A model generated the notes under the pieces. It searched no databases. It was not told the origin of the DNA and was given only the letters and a program-made list of their open reading frames with translations. Made by a program: the position numbers and the translations under genes. A stretch of 64,000 bases of DNA from Lanius collurio (Eukaryota > Chordata > Aves > Passeriformes > Laniidae): the NCBI GenBank assembly GCA_020086605.1, contig JACBWW010000067.1, forward strand, positions 2,330,961-2,394,960. Reading direction: 5' to 3'. This document shows, piece by piece, positions 23,829 through 35,400 of the stretch. Position 1 is the first letter of the stretch. Each line of letters starts with the position of its first letter.

Positions 23829-24253
23829 CATAGAATCATAGAATGGTTTGTGTTGGAAGGGACCCTAAATACCATGTTGTTCCAATCCCCCTACCATGGA
23901 CAGGGCCATCTTTCACTAGAACAGGTTGCCCAAAGGCCCATCCAACCTGGCCTTCAACACTTCCAGGGATGGGACATCCATATCCTCTCTGGAAAACCTG
24001 TACCAGAGTCTCACTATCCTTGGAGTGAAGAATTTCTACTTAATTTTTCATCTAAACCTCCTGTCTGTTAGTTTGAAGATACATCCCCACCTGTCCTATC
24101 ACTACAAACCCTGTAAAAACTCCCTCTCCAGCTTTCTTGTAGCTTCCTTTAGGAACTGGAAGGTGCTCTAAGGTCTTCCTGGAGGCTTTTCTTCTCCAGA
24201 CTGAACAATCACAGTTCTTTCAGCCTGTGTCCACAAGGGAGGTGCTTCTACCT
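23829..24253 (-). mobile_element. CR1 LINE fragment, antisense
   Basis: Begins catagaatcatagaatggtt, the reverse complement of the CR1 3' terminus. It continues with the CR1 landmarks ttggaagggaccctaaa, ccatccaacctggccttcaa, tgaagaatttctac and gtcctatcactacaa, up to gaggtgcttctacc. About 425 bp, 5'-truncated and moderately diverged, with minor indels. It lies in the spacer between the two calpain start sites. Confidence 0.93.
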
Positions 24254-26205
24254 TTTGTCTGTCTTTCCCTGTTACACTCTGGTGATCCACAAGGCTTCAC
24301 TCCCGCCATGCCTGCTCACATCTAGCGGCAACTGGAGTTACAGAGCACACAGCAATTCAAGTGTATGTCTGAAAAAGTGCATGGAAAACAAAATATTCAA
24401 AATGTTCAAAATTGCCTTTTCCAGTTGCTGGAGCACCGTGCTTTTCCATGAGCAACGTTACCAAACTTGCAGCTTACAGCAATCACAGCAAAGTGGGAGC
24501 GTTCCTCTGGACCACAGGAAGAGAGGGAATTTTGGCACAAGGCCCTGGTGCAGGGTGGGAAAGAAAGCAGTACTTTGCCCCATGAGCAAAGAAAGTGGGT
24601 ATCCCTGCATGGGTCTATTTGACAGAAAAACAAATCCACTCTGGAAAGAAAAAACCTTCCCCTCAACATTTTGTTATTCTGCTCCTCACTCTGATTCAAT
24701 ACACAGACATACCTGGAAATACTGAAATGCAACAGGGATAAAATGCTGGCCTTCCTTTTCCTTTGCTCAGTTTCAGCAGTATTAGTTTAATTTTGGGGTA
24801 ACTGATATATTAATTCCCTCAGCCCAGTCTTCACTACCTGGACCTGATCAAGTAATTTTGTTTCCTCCTTTGCATTCAGTCTCTTCAAATATTTGCAGAC
24901 AAGCAACCTGGCGAGCCTCTGTTTGGTCCCCTTATCTCACCTGGTTTCAGTCCTTAAAAATTCTCTCTTCCCTTCCCCACACCTTCTGTCTACATTTACC
25001 TAGAGGTAGTCATCAAACATGCTCCTTGGCAAACAAAGTTACTGTTTACCTAGCCTTCAGCTGGACACACAGTGGCTTTCTGGGGAATCCCAGTCATTAT
25101 ACAGGATGACAGCAGAGAGCAGCTGTGCTCCCTGGAAAATATTTCTGCCTTCAGTTTTTGAACCTCCAGTCATCTGCAGGCACCTTGTCAGGGGGGTGTG
25201 CACCCTTGTGTCAGTACAAAACGGGGTTGCCAGGGTAGAAATAGAGATTTTCTCCTACAAGAACAGGGACCACTATTTCCTGAGGTCTATAAAGCCCTTT
25301 TCACTCAAGGCTTTGTTTTTGGCCTGTAAACATTTTATATGCAGGAAACACCACAGAAGACTGTAAATATGATGGGTAATCTCTTACTAGCTGAGACAAG
25401 ACCCCGTTATTATAGATGATGTTTTAGTGACTTCTGCCCAAGGAGACACTGGAGAGGGGTAGCAGGGCTTACCTGCTTCCCTCCTTTCCAGTGAAACAAT
25501 TTCCCATTTTTGGCCTAAGTCATGCTCCTGGATTGTATCCCTGCCCTCTGCAAGTGGCCAGCTCTAGCTCTGTCAAGCTCACATTTCTTGTTGCTAATAA
25601 ATAAAATTATAAATTCATACTTCATGTCTTTTCAAAAAAACCTCATTGTTTAAACCAGAAGTTGGGTTCAGCTTTTCCCTAGCTTTAAAACTCCATGGCA
25701 TCTCCATAGCCATGTAAGCTGTAGCAATAGATATCCAGCTCCAGGTTTTGTGTGGCTGCACAACTCTCCAACAGCACAGAGCCTGATCTCAGAAGGAGGA
25801 AAAGAGATCTAAGCCATCTTCACCTGGATTTTTAAAGGACTGATCCTTTAACCTGACTTTCAGCACGCAGATGCACACAGTCTCTTTCCATCTGTTCACA
25901 GGTGTGTCTGCAAAAAATTCTCCACGGCTTCTTGCTAAAAGAGCATTTTAAAAAGGGACAGCAAAAAAAACCCGAATACCATGGGAGTAGCAGCAGGCAG
26001 TGCCCACAATCCCAGCCATGATGGCTGTGGCTCCCGCCCATCTCACCAGTACATATTTGCACTCCTGGTGCCTCCACCCTCCAGGGCTGCTGGAGCACTT
26101 CGGGCAGTCCTTGGCTCCACCCGAGCTGGCTGCCTGCCCATACTCACCTCCTCTCCCCCAGGAGGCAAAGGCAGAGCTGCAGCACACACTGGGAGGGTGG
26201 GCAGC
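24254..26205. other. Upstream flank of CAPN8
   Basis: About 2 kb with few CG dinucleotides and no CpG island, unlike the CAPN2 side. A TATA-like AT-rich stretch (tttaaaaaggg, near 25947) is the only core-promoter candidate I can see, and it is weak. Lack of a CpG island fits a tissue-restricted gene (CAPN8 is known as stomach-enriched in mammals). Confidence 0.4.
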
Positions 26206-26442
26206 ATGTCCAGGGTCACAGCAAGACTGTGCCAAGAACGAGCAGCAGCGGACGGGCTTGGATCCAACAGGAATGCCATCAAGTATTTGAAGCAGGACTA
26301 CGAAGCCCTGAAGCAGCAGTGCCTGCAGACTGGCACACTGTTCAAGGATGAAGAGTTCCCAGCCTGTCCTTCTGCTCTGGGCTACCGGGACCTGGGACCA
26401 TACTCCTTCAAAACCCAGGGGATAGTCTGGAAGCGTCCCACG
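26206..26442 (+). CDS. CAPN8: CAPN8 exon 1 with start codon
   Basis: 237 bp, residues 1-79, starting [20 protein letters not shown] and ending KRPT before donor gtaaga. This ATG has A at -3 and places GLGS at residues 17-20, exactly as in mammalian CAPN8. The frame stays open 75 codons upstream to another ATG at 25981, but that extension has no counterpart in the family. Confidence 0.93.
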
Positions 26443-29400
26443 GTAAGAGTGCTCTGTAACTCTCTATTTCACTGGGTGCAAATCTAACCAAAGCCCAGTG
26501 GAACAGCCAGGCTAAATCAGTGGTGAGCCTGAATATCCACTGTTTCTGTATGTCTTGTTTCTTAATTCCATCTTATTTTACTTCCATGGTTGGCAGAAGC
26601 AAGTTTGGAAAGGGGGCAGGAAAAGAAATCATCATCTTCTAAGCCCATTATAAAGCAGTGATACCTATAACTGCTTCATGGGAACCTGCTTTCTTCCCAT
26701 CCATTCCAGCTCCAGAGAGCTACAAGTCCAATCTGGAGATGGATGCAAAAGCCCCACATGTATCCAGCCAGTCTGTTGGCCACCCCAAGTGCCATCGACT
26801 GTCAATTGTAACAGCACCCACACCCAGGACTTGCCACTGTGCTCCTCAGGAAATCAGGTTCATACCTAAATAAAATTCTCTGCCTCACTTCAAGCTGCCT
26901 GTAACAGTTAAATAGCAACTGACTGGAAATGCTATTACCTAAATAAGTACATCCTAGAAACGGCCCCTGATTCTAGGAAAGTAATTTTCATCAGCAAAGA
27001 TTAGATGATGATTTTTTTTAAGTGACAAAATCAAGGTTTCAGAGATTTTTCTGCTCTCATTTTTCAGTCATTTATTTTTGTCCCTACTTACTTCTCCTTT
27101 GTCATCTTGCAAAATCAAGAAATAGTAAAAAAAATTGGGACACCTCCCCCCCCCTTTCCCCCCAATTTACTTACCACCATCTGGTGGAGGAAAGGAGAAT
27201 GAGAACAACAGAAAATGTAAAGGCTTGGGGTTTTGTTCTTTTTTCACCTGAAAAGTGAGAAACAGAGACTTGCAGGTGTAGTAACTCAAGGTTTAATACC
27301 TCTGGGAACCCCATTTTTCCATCAGCACCTCACTCTGCCACCTGGATGTTACCTCTGCAAGTACCATGGATGTGTTTCTTGGCTTTGCCTATCCTTGGAG
27401 AAGATCAGCCTTAGAAAACTCATTAAATTAGACTTGGGTTTCTCATAAAAGAGCACTGTTGAGCCTGCTGCAGGCATAGACACAGCCACAAGCATAGCAG
27501 GGTAAGGAATAACTGAGGGCTGAGATCCAACAGGGTTAAATGTCCCAGCCCTGCCTGCCAGAGATCAGCCCATGTGGGACCCCTGAGGAGAAACTCAGCT
27601 GTGTAGCTGCATGAAAGGTGCATGTGGGACTTGGGAGTGGCTCAGGAAGGATAGGTATCTGGGTGAGTAATAAGTCATATGCAGCTTACTGACACCAGGT
27701 GCACCACTTTGGAGGGAGAAGAGAAAATCTGCACAAAACCTTCTGTGTGGCAGGTAACCTACTGCTGGACCCCTTGCCACTGGACAGAAGCAAAAGGATG
27801 TAGCTGAGATGTTGGAGAGGGGATTCACAAACTGGCTCTTCATCATACACAAGAAGTCCTGGGTTGTCTCTGTCTCTCCACAGGGTGCTCAGAGCTGACA
27901 AATGCTGCTCCTGAGGAGAGCCAGTGACTGCCTAAACTGTCCTCAACCCTGCTTGCCAAGCTAAGCTTCCTTGCTGCCATCCAGAAACTCATGGAAAATT
28001 CTCAGAAAAACAGAAAAGGCTTTTGTCTCCAGAGAGACAATAATAAATTCCTAATATAGGCCATGAGTTGTTGGAGAGCTCAGGGTTGGGATAGGAGTGA
28101 CAGTCATTGCTATAACCTACTTGGCTGGCTCCAAAGGGCCAGGAAGAAAGGGAAGTTGTTGCTAATAAAAGCAGTTGTGTGGTTGGCCTCCCAGGAAGTA
28201 GGGTCAGGGTGAGGGAACATCCTCCACACTGTTGGCACTGGAAACTCTGCGCAGTTCCAGTGGCACAGGCAGCAGCTACAGTCACAAACCCATTTGTGTT
28301 GCTTGCACCAAAATCTTGGAAAGATAAAGTAAGATGTAAATGCTGAGGTGAAAAATGCTGGAAGTGTTTAATACTTTTTGAATATTGAAACTAGGAACAG
28401 GAAAAGGGAACTTTTCAGACCAGAGAGAGTGATGCAAACTTTGAAATCGTGTCTTTTCAGGAGTTATGTGCCAACCCTCAGTTTATAGTTGGAGGAGCTA
28501 CCCGAACAGATGTCTGCCAAGGAGAGCTGGGTACGTACAGTGCTTCTGAATTTTGCTTTGGAAGAAGAAAAGGAAATGAAGCTTCATTTAAAAACTCCTG
28601 ATACAGGGATCATTTCATTGGCTATCTCCCAGATGTAGTGTGGAGGGACAGATACCCACGAAGAGGACTCACATATCAGCACTGCTGCCCAAGACAGGGT
28701 ACATATGGGCTTGTAAGAGCTATGTCAGAATTGAAAGACACCAAACTATCTCCTGGAGAAAGGAAGTAATTATGTGGAACAGAAAACTAGTTTGTTTTTG
28801 ACCTCTTAATACAGAGGTGGATGCCAACCCAATCAGGAGAGCACTTACCCTGAGGAAAGAGAGTGGGATTCATGCTCATGCCAGTAAGAGCAGCTCCAAA
28901 GACTCAGGGGACAAGGGACACCAGGGAAGCTTTCTGCTGTAGCCTAGTCCTTAGGGATTTTTATTTGGGAGGCAGAGCAAGTTCCAGCCTCAGTTTCACA
29001 CCAAACAAATGCACAACAACCAAGTAACAGAGTAGGAGCTGGTTTAGTAGAGGGGCTGGGTCTATGATATGCCATTTTGTGTCAAGCAGGGTGGTCCAAG
29101 CGTGAGTCAGAAACAAGGACCACATCATAAAAAGATGAACAGGGAGTGTAAACTTTGTAATATCATCCACAGCACATAAATTGTTCCGAGCCCTTCATGC
29201 TGAACACTCCTTTCTGCTTGAACAGCATTTCATTTAGAGCTGTGATCAGGGACAGGAGCAACCAGGCACTAGCCACATAGACAAAAACGGTACTGCTGCT
29301 CAGCTCCCCAAATCAGGGTCTGATGCAGAGGAGGTATCTCTCAGGCAGCACTCATCCTTTCCCAGAAATCCATCATAAAAAAACTTCCTTATGCATTTTT

Positions 29401-32400
29401 CTGCAGTGCTTGCCTTTGGCTAAACACAGCTGCTGTGCAAGTGGCCAGAAGGGAGCTGTAAGGGGACTTTATTCCCTCTTGGAGTAGCTGCTGCCTTCCC
29501 TGCCTGCCTTGCTGATAAGATCCAGCTGCAGAGGACAGCACCAGCAAACTCTTGACTGCATCGAGAGGCGAGAAGGCTGAAACTTTTCTAATGAGAATTT
29601 GATAGATTAGACACAGAGAAATCAGCCTTTCTCCCTCCTGTGCTGCTAACTGCAGTACTCCTGACCTCACTGGTCTTCCAGCACATCCATTGTGCAAATG
29701 AGATTGAAACAATTTCTGCAAGTCGTTGGCGATAAATAACACCAGTGCTGCTCTTGTAAACACAGCACTATTAAAGCAATTGCTAAAAAATTCCCTGGTG
29801 TGTGGGCTTGTACTCCAAATGCTAAAAATAAGATGCCCAATCATATACTTGCTCCAGGATATTTATTTGGTGGATGCTGGAATAGAGTATGGGGAAATCA
29901 CTTACTGTATTTCAGGAGAATGGCTCAAATAAGTAGTAAAAGCAACATTTCTTGTCACCTCCTGTTTGGAAAGTTTCTATAATGGCATAAAAAAAATTAA
30001 GAACGTACACCTGAAGTAAAACCTCATTTTCCCTGACAGTTTACAAGCTATAAGACTGAAAAATATTATCTGTTCTTAAACTAGATGAGGCCAGTGCATT
30101 ATTTGTGTTTAGCCTAGAAACTGAATACAAATACCCTGAACGCTTTTCTATTTCTGTCACCTGCTGAATGTTTCTGTAGCATCCCAGTCTCCTGTGCTAA
30201 ATGGGATTTCATTAGAGATCAGTGCCAAAATCCATCATGTGGTGGTAACAACAGAACTGGACCCCAAAACCTCCTGTGAATCTGGGGATGGTGCCTTGCT
30301 CTGGGTTTTCCCAAGACAACTTTTGGTGGACAGTAACCCAAGGACTAGTCCTGAAAGCTACCCCAAACCTAGAAGAAAAGCCCCAAAATCTGATTCTGCT
30401 TTTGTTAGGAGCTTGATTTTCTCTCTCTCTCTCTCTCTCAAAAAAAAAAAAAAAAAAGAAAAAAGAAGAAAAGGAAAAAATAATGAAAGATAATCCAATT
30501 TGTTTTTGCAAGGCTGCTTACAATTGATTCTACACACACTGACCCTTCACAAAAATGAACTACAGGCATGGGATTTCCCTTCTTGCCTTCAGGTATTTGC
30601 TTTACATCCCTGAGGCATACTAAGCTTTTTGGTATTTGATCCAACACCTTGAATATCAAAGTCCTTGTTCCTAAAACCCTCATGTAAAACACTTCTCTTG
30701 AAACAGACCTTGATTATATATTTACATCAGCCATGTATGGGACTGGCTAACACATCCTTTAGGGAAATAGAGCCTATTTTTAATAATATTCTCTGACATG
30801 TTTCTTTTCTTTTAAAAATAGCACTGTAGGTCTGGGTTTATGGGAACAAAAGGAACAAGAAAACGCGGAGTTAGTCTCACTCCATTAAACTTATTTCTTT
30901 GACAACAGTGTAAGCTAGATGAATATTGGCTTGGGAAGTTTGATGGGGACTTGAAAGACTTGAAATGTTTTAAACGTTCTTTGAACCATATCTTTTTGAT
31001 AGCCTAGTAACAACTTGAAATGTAGTCACATAGTCTTGGTTATTAAAGGTGACTTATGAAGTTTTTTTGCCGCTATCTGAATAAGTTAACCCGAGGACTG
31101 CTTGCAGAAGTTCTTAAGAAGTAAGTGGCATAAATTTAATTTAAATAATATAAAACCTACTGAAACTCCCTCAGTTTAATATTAGCTTTCTAGAGCTACA
31201 CAATTTATATTCATGAGTTGCCTTTTGTTCTGAACGCCCAGAGGCCACTCCAGGCACGGCAGCTCCCTGGGCCTGGGCCGGCAGCTGGAGGAGTTCCCTG
31301 AAGCCAAGGCAAATGCACCAGGTCACACCAGCCCAGGAGCCCACCCCACGTGTGCTTTGTTCATGACTTATCCTACAGGCAGATCTGGGGAGAGTACAGG
31401 TATCCTGGAGAACAAACCAAAGCCTGACATCTCTGAGATAGATCTGATACCTGTTGAGGGAGCCTTTGAAGTGGCTGTAGGTGGGAGAGAAATTAATAGT
31501 GCTGGGTTTGTTCACTTATTTTGCTGTAGACGTTAAGATATGGACCTTCTGACATTCAATCCTGTGGGCTCAGGGATACTGGAGATCCTGGTTCTGGCAA
31601 ATATATCCCATTGATGTAAAAACCACATTCACTAACAACTTTGAGACCCCAAGGAGAAGAAAGCCTGTTCCTTTGCTGGATTCTCCTTTGCCTCTCTGTA
31701 AACAGCTGCAGAACAAAATTAATTTCCATAGAAAACCTCAGAAAGTCTTTAGAAATGTCAAAGCAGAGGCAACCTGCACTACCATAAATTATAAACTAGT
31801 GGGGCAGTGCTTCCTTGATGTCTGGTATGATGCCCCAGGTACTACAGGCTCTGAACAAGGGCTTCCAGCAGAGACAAAAGCTGAGAGTCGAAGCTGCTTG
31901 GCAATCCAGGAAGCAAGAGCCGCAGCATTGTGTTTTGGATCCTTTCTGAACACCAGACACTGCTGAAACAGCAACAAGCCAGAACACAGTCAGGACAGAA
32001 CTGCCTCTGTGCTGTCCAGTTGCATCCTGGAACCAGACACTCAGACTCTTGGCTGAAACTCACCATCTCTAGTTCAGAAGAGATTTTAGATGCTCTGTGT
32101 CTAGACACTTTGATGGTAGCTAAACAGAAACTGAGCACAGCTCTGGAGCAACTGAAACGAATCAAATTTCTCATTTATTTTATGGCCTCTGCAAGTGGAG
32201 CATGCTTGGGTAAACATCATCAATGCGGAGGAGTCGCTGGGCTCTCAGGTCACCAAGGATTCGTTACTGGCTGCAGCAATTTGATTTTCTCTGTAAACCA
32301 GGAGCTGCCTGGGCAGCACTGAGAACATGAGCCAACTCAGGACATCTGTGAGCAGCAAGGGATTCTATTTCAAATGCACTAACAGTCAAAGTAATTCTCC

Positions 32401-35400
32401 AAGATCACACATGGATATAGATATAGATATAGATATAGATATAGATATAGATATAGATATATACAGAGACACAGACACAGGAGTCAGGCACAGCTAGCCT
32501 TCATGCTTACCCTTTCCACCACAACCTCAAGGTCAGAATTGCTTAAATTAAAAAAAAAAAAAAATTAAACCCCCCAAATTTCACTTTACTACCATTTCAA
32601 ATTACTTCAGATCTAGGAATCAAGCTGGCTTCTTTTCAGGACATTCTGCAGCAGCAGTAAACACTGTAATTTGTACTTCTCTGAAACTTTTGTTCATGAA
32701 TATGAGACTGACCAGAAGCAGTAATAAGTGATTTAGTCTTTCAGGGCTAATATTGAGAAGACTTTTTCAAAAAACCCAGTAATTTTTATAAGCTAAAATG
32801 CTGCAACTTCAAACCTAAATGGTGAGCAGAAATGCTTTTTGATATTGTCATTTTTCTGATTATGAGCCTAGTTGAAATACATTCTAATTAATTGGTTAAA
32901 TGGCCTCTTTTTCTCTCCCTCAAAAATATTCCCTTTTTAGGAATGGAATAAAACAGTTTCCTCACAGTGTGAAAGATTACTTACCTGCAGCTGAACCAGA
33001 ACAAGTCTGAGTGGTCCTACATAAGGTGCCTTTCCGGGGAGACTGTGCTCTTATGCTCTCCTTTAGGCACAACCACAAACTAAACTCTGAAACTTGCTGC
33101 TGGCAAAATGGTGTTGAACTTAGAAAAAGGGAATAGGAACTGTCAATTTGTACTCTTTTGGAACTAGTAATATATTCTCTAGTAGGGGTCAGGAATCTTA
33201 TTAATAGGCTAAGATCCCATTGTGGTATAAAAGAGGTAAGAGGCCAACTGTACAGTTTAGGCCCCATCATGGAAGCTCCTTGACATGGGCAGATTCCTAC
33301 ATCCTCTGAAAGTAATCGTCACAGGAGCTCAAATGTCATGCATCTCTAATACATAAAGATGCCCCCAAATCATCTACATTCAGACACACTTCCATTTTTA
33401 TCAAGTTACTGCACAGCAGCCAATTCCCAGCTGGTTCCTTTTGGTTGGCACAAGCTTAGTCAAAGATATTAGGCCCCGGAAAGTAAGGTTTGGAGATAGG
33501 GCTCTGCAGTGCTCGAGGCAGGCACGGCTGCTTCTAAGGCCAAGCTCACCACTGCAATTCTTCCAACACAATTCTTCCCAGGCCTGCTTTGAGCAGGTGT
33601 GCCCTGAAAATGCTTCCCTGGGAGGTCAGAATGCATTGGTGTGTTGGAGACAGGCAGCAGCACCCACGTCACTCACTCTCCCAGACGCTAAGAAGTTAAT
33701 TCATGCTGTAAGAAAGGCGCCTTAAAGGATTTCACGCTGCATTTGGCATCCTCTGGGCTGAGATTCTGAAATTGTTTAGTTCTGAAGCAGGGAAGTAAAC
33801 AATGTATTTAAGGAAACCCCCCTCATTTCACTGAATCTTCTGCCTAATTGTGCATCCAACATACACCACCCTCAGCAAAGCCTGGAGTAGTTTCTCACTC
33901 ACTAGCTTAAAAATCCTGGCCAGGACCAGGAAGGGGAAACCCTGCCAGGTGTTGCACATTGGGAGAGCACCAACTTGTCACTGCTGCAGGCCTTCTCTGG
34001 TCTCACAGGGTGGAGGGACACAACAGGAGCACCAGGGACCCCCATCTTGCCACCTTCTCAGAAATAATCTCCTGCTCTTCACAGTATGCCGGAGACAGCC
34101 AGAGCATCAGAAAAATGAGGATTTCAGTTCTAACTCGATAACACTTTTCATCTTCCTTCTCTGAAAATCCATTTCCCCAGACTTATCACCATTATTTCTA
34201 CCTCTTCAAGGAAAACAGAAATTACTACAGCTTAAGGCATATGCCTGTACGAAGGAAAGCCTCAAAGAAGTAGATACAAAGCAGATCTGAGTGTTCTCAG
34301 TCTAATTTTTTCCTGCTTCTACATTTCCCTGGGAGAGCAGGTTCTTAGAGCCTTTTTTCCCCCACATCTTGTGCTTTTATAATTTTGCTTATTTTATACG
34401 TAAGTACCTAAGGCTGGGAGGAAAATTCCAGGTCAGCAAGTTGATCCCTCCTTGAGAAGGTTTTTGCTTATGTTCTGTAGTCTGTGGCTTCTGGACTTTC
34501 TTTTCTATATGCAGAGTATCAACTTTTCCCTATTTCCACTTTAAACATGTCACAATCCCTTTATTTTATTTTCTCTGCAAAGGAGATATCTTTCAACTAA
34601 GAGCTCTTGCCTCAAACAGCTTTTCTGCAAAGTAGCATTTAACCTGCCTCACACTTGCTCTTAAAACTTCACTTGTGTAGGATGAGCAGGACAAATTTTT
34701 CTAACCCCTTCTCATAAGAAATGCAGCTGGATGGGGAGAAGCAGGCAATCCAACAATTTGTCTGCCCTTTTCCATCTTGAATGCTCTTTTCTGAGTGTGG
34801 AACCTAAGGTAAGGCAGAGAATCCTGGGGGAAGGCTCAAGCAGCCCTTCACATACTAAGAATGGGATTGGCCTGGGCTGGCAAAATGGGTAGAAATATAT
34901 CATTTTACATAACCTGGGTTTGGACCCATAATATGATCAGCCAGCTCAAGTGGTTACAGGTCATCACACCAGGGACACTTCTTTACAGAGGTTTCCCAAA
35001 ACAGCTCATAGGAGCTATTTGGGTACCTCCTCGTGGGGTACAGGCAGCAGAGAGCATCCAGCAAGTCCCTGTATCCTACTTTTACACTTGAATTCACCAT
35101 GGCATTAAATAATAAATCCCAAGTCAATATAAAGAGTTAACTGCTGCTCCAGAATGTTCAATCTTGCTGCAGATTACACTCTTTCCTTGGTTTCTCAATT
35201 CGCTTATTTCCTCTGAAGCAAGAGCTGTAATGCCAATTCCTTCTGCAGAATATGCACTCACACAAAGGAACTACATCTTGGCACAGATAATCCTCAGGGA
35301 ACCAGGAAAATATTAGTACCTTCAGAGCAGTTTTGTTTTCCTAGGCTGTCTGCACACCTCAGAAATAAAACAGAATCACAGAAGTTCTTCCTGCTGTTTG

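Noticed and set aside
24840..25000. Possible CR1 continuation (cttcaaatatttgcagac and following)
   Set aside because: Isolated short similarity separated from the clear CR1 copy by about 600 bp. Not supportable by eye.
25981..26205. 75-codon in-frame upstream extension of CAPN8 exon 1
   Set aside because: The downstream ATG gives a start aligned with mammalian CAPN8 and a 703-residue total. The extension has no calpain counterpart and is probably 5' UTR or flank.
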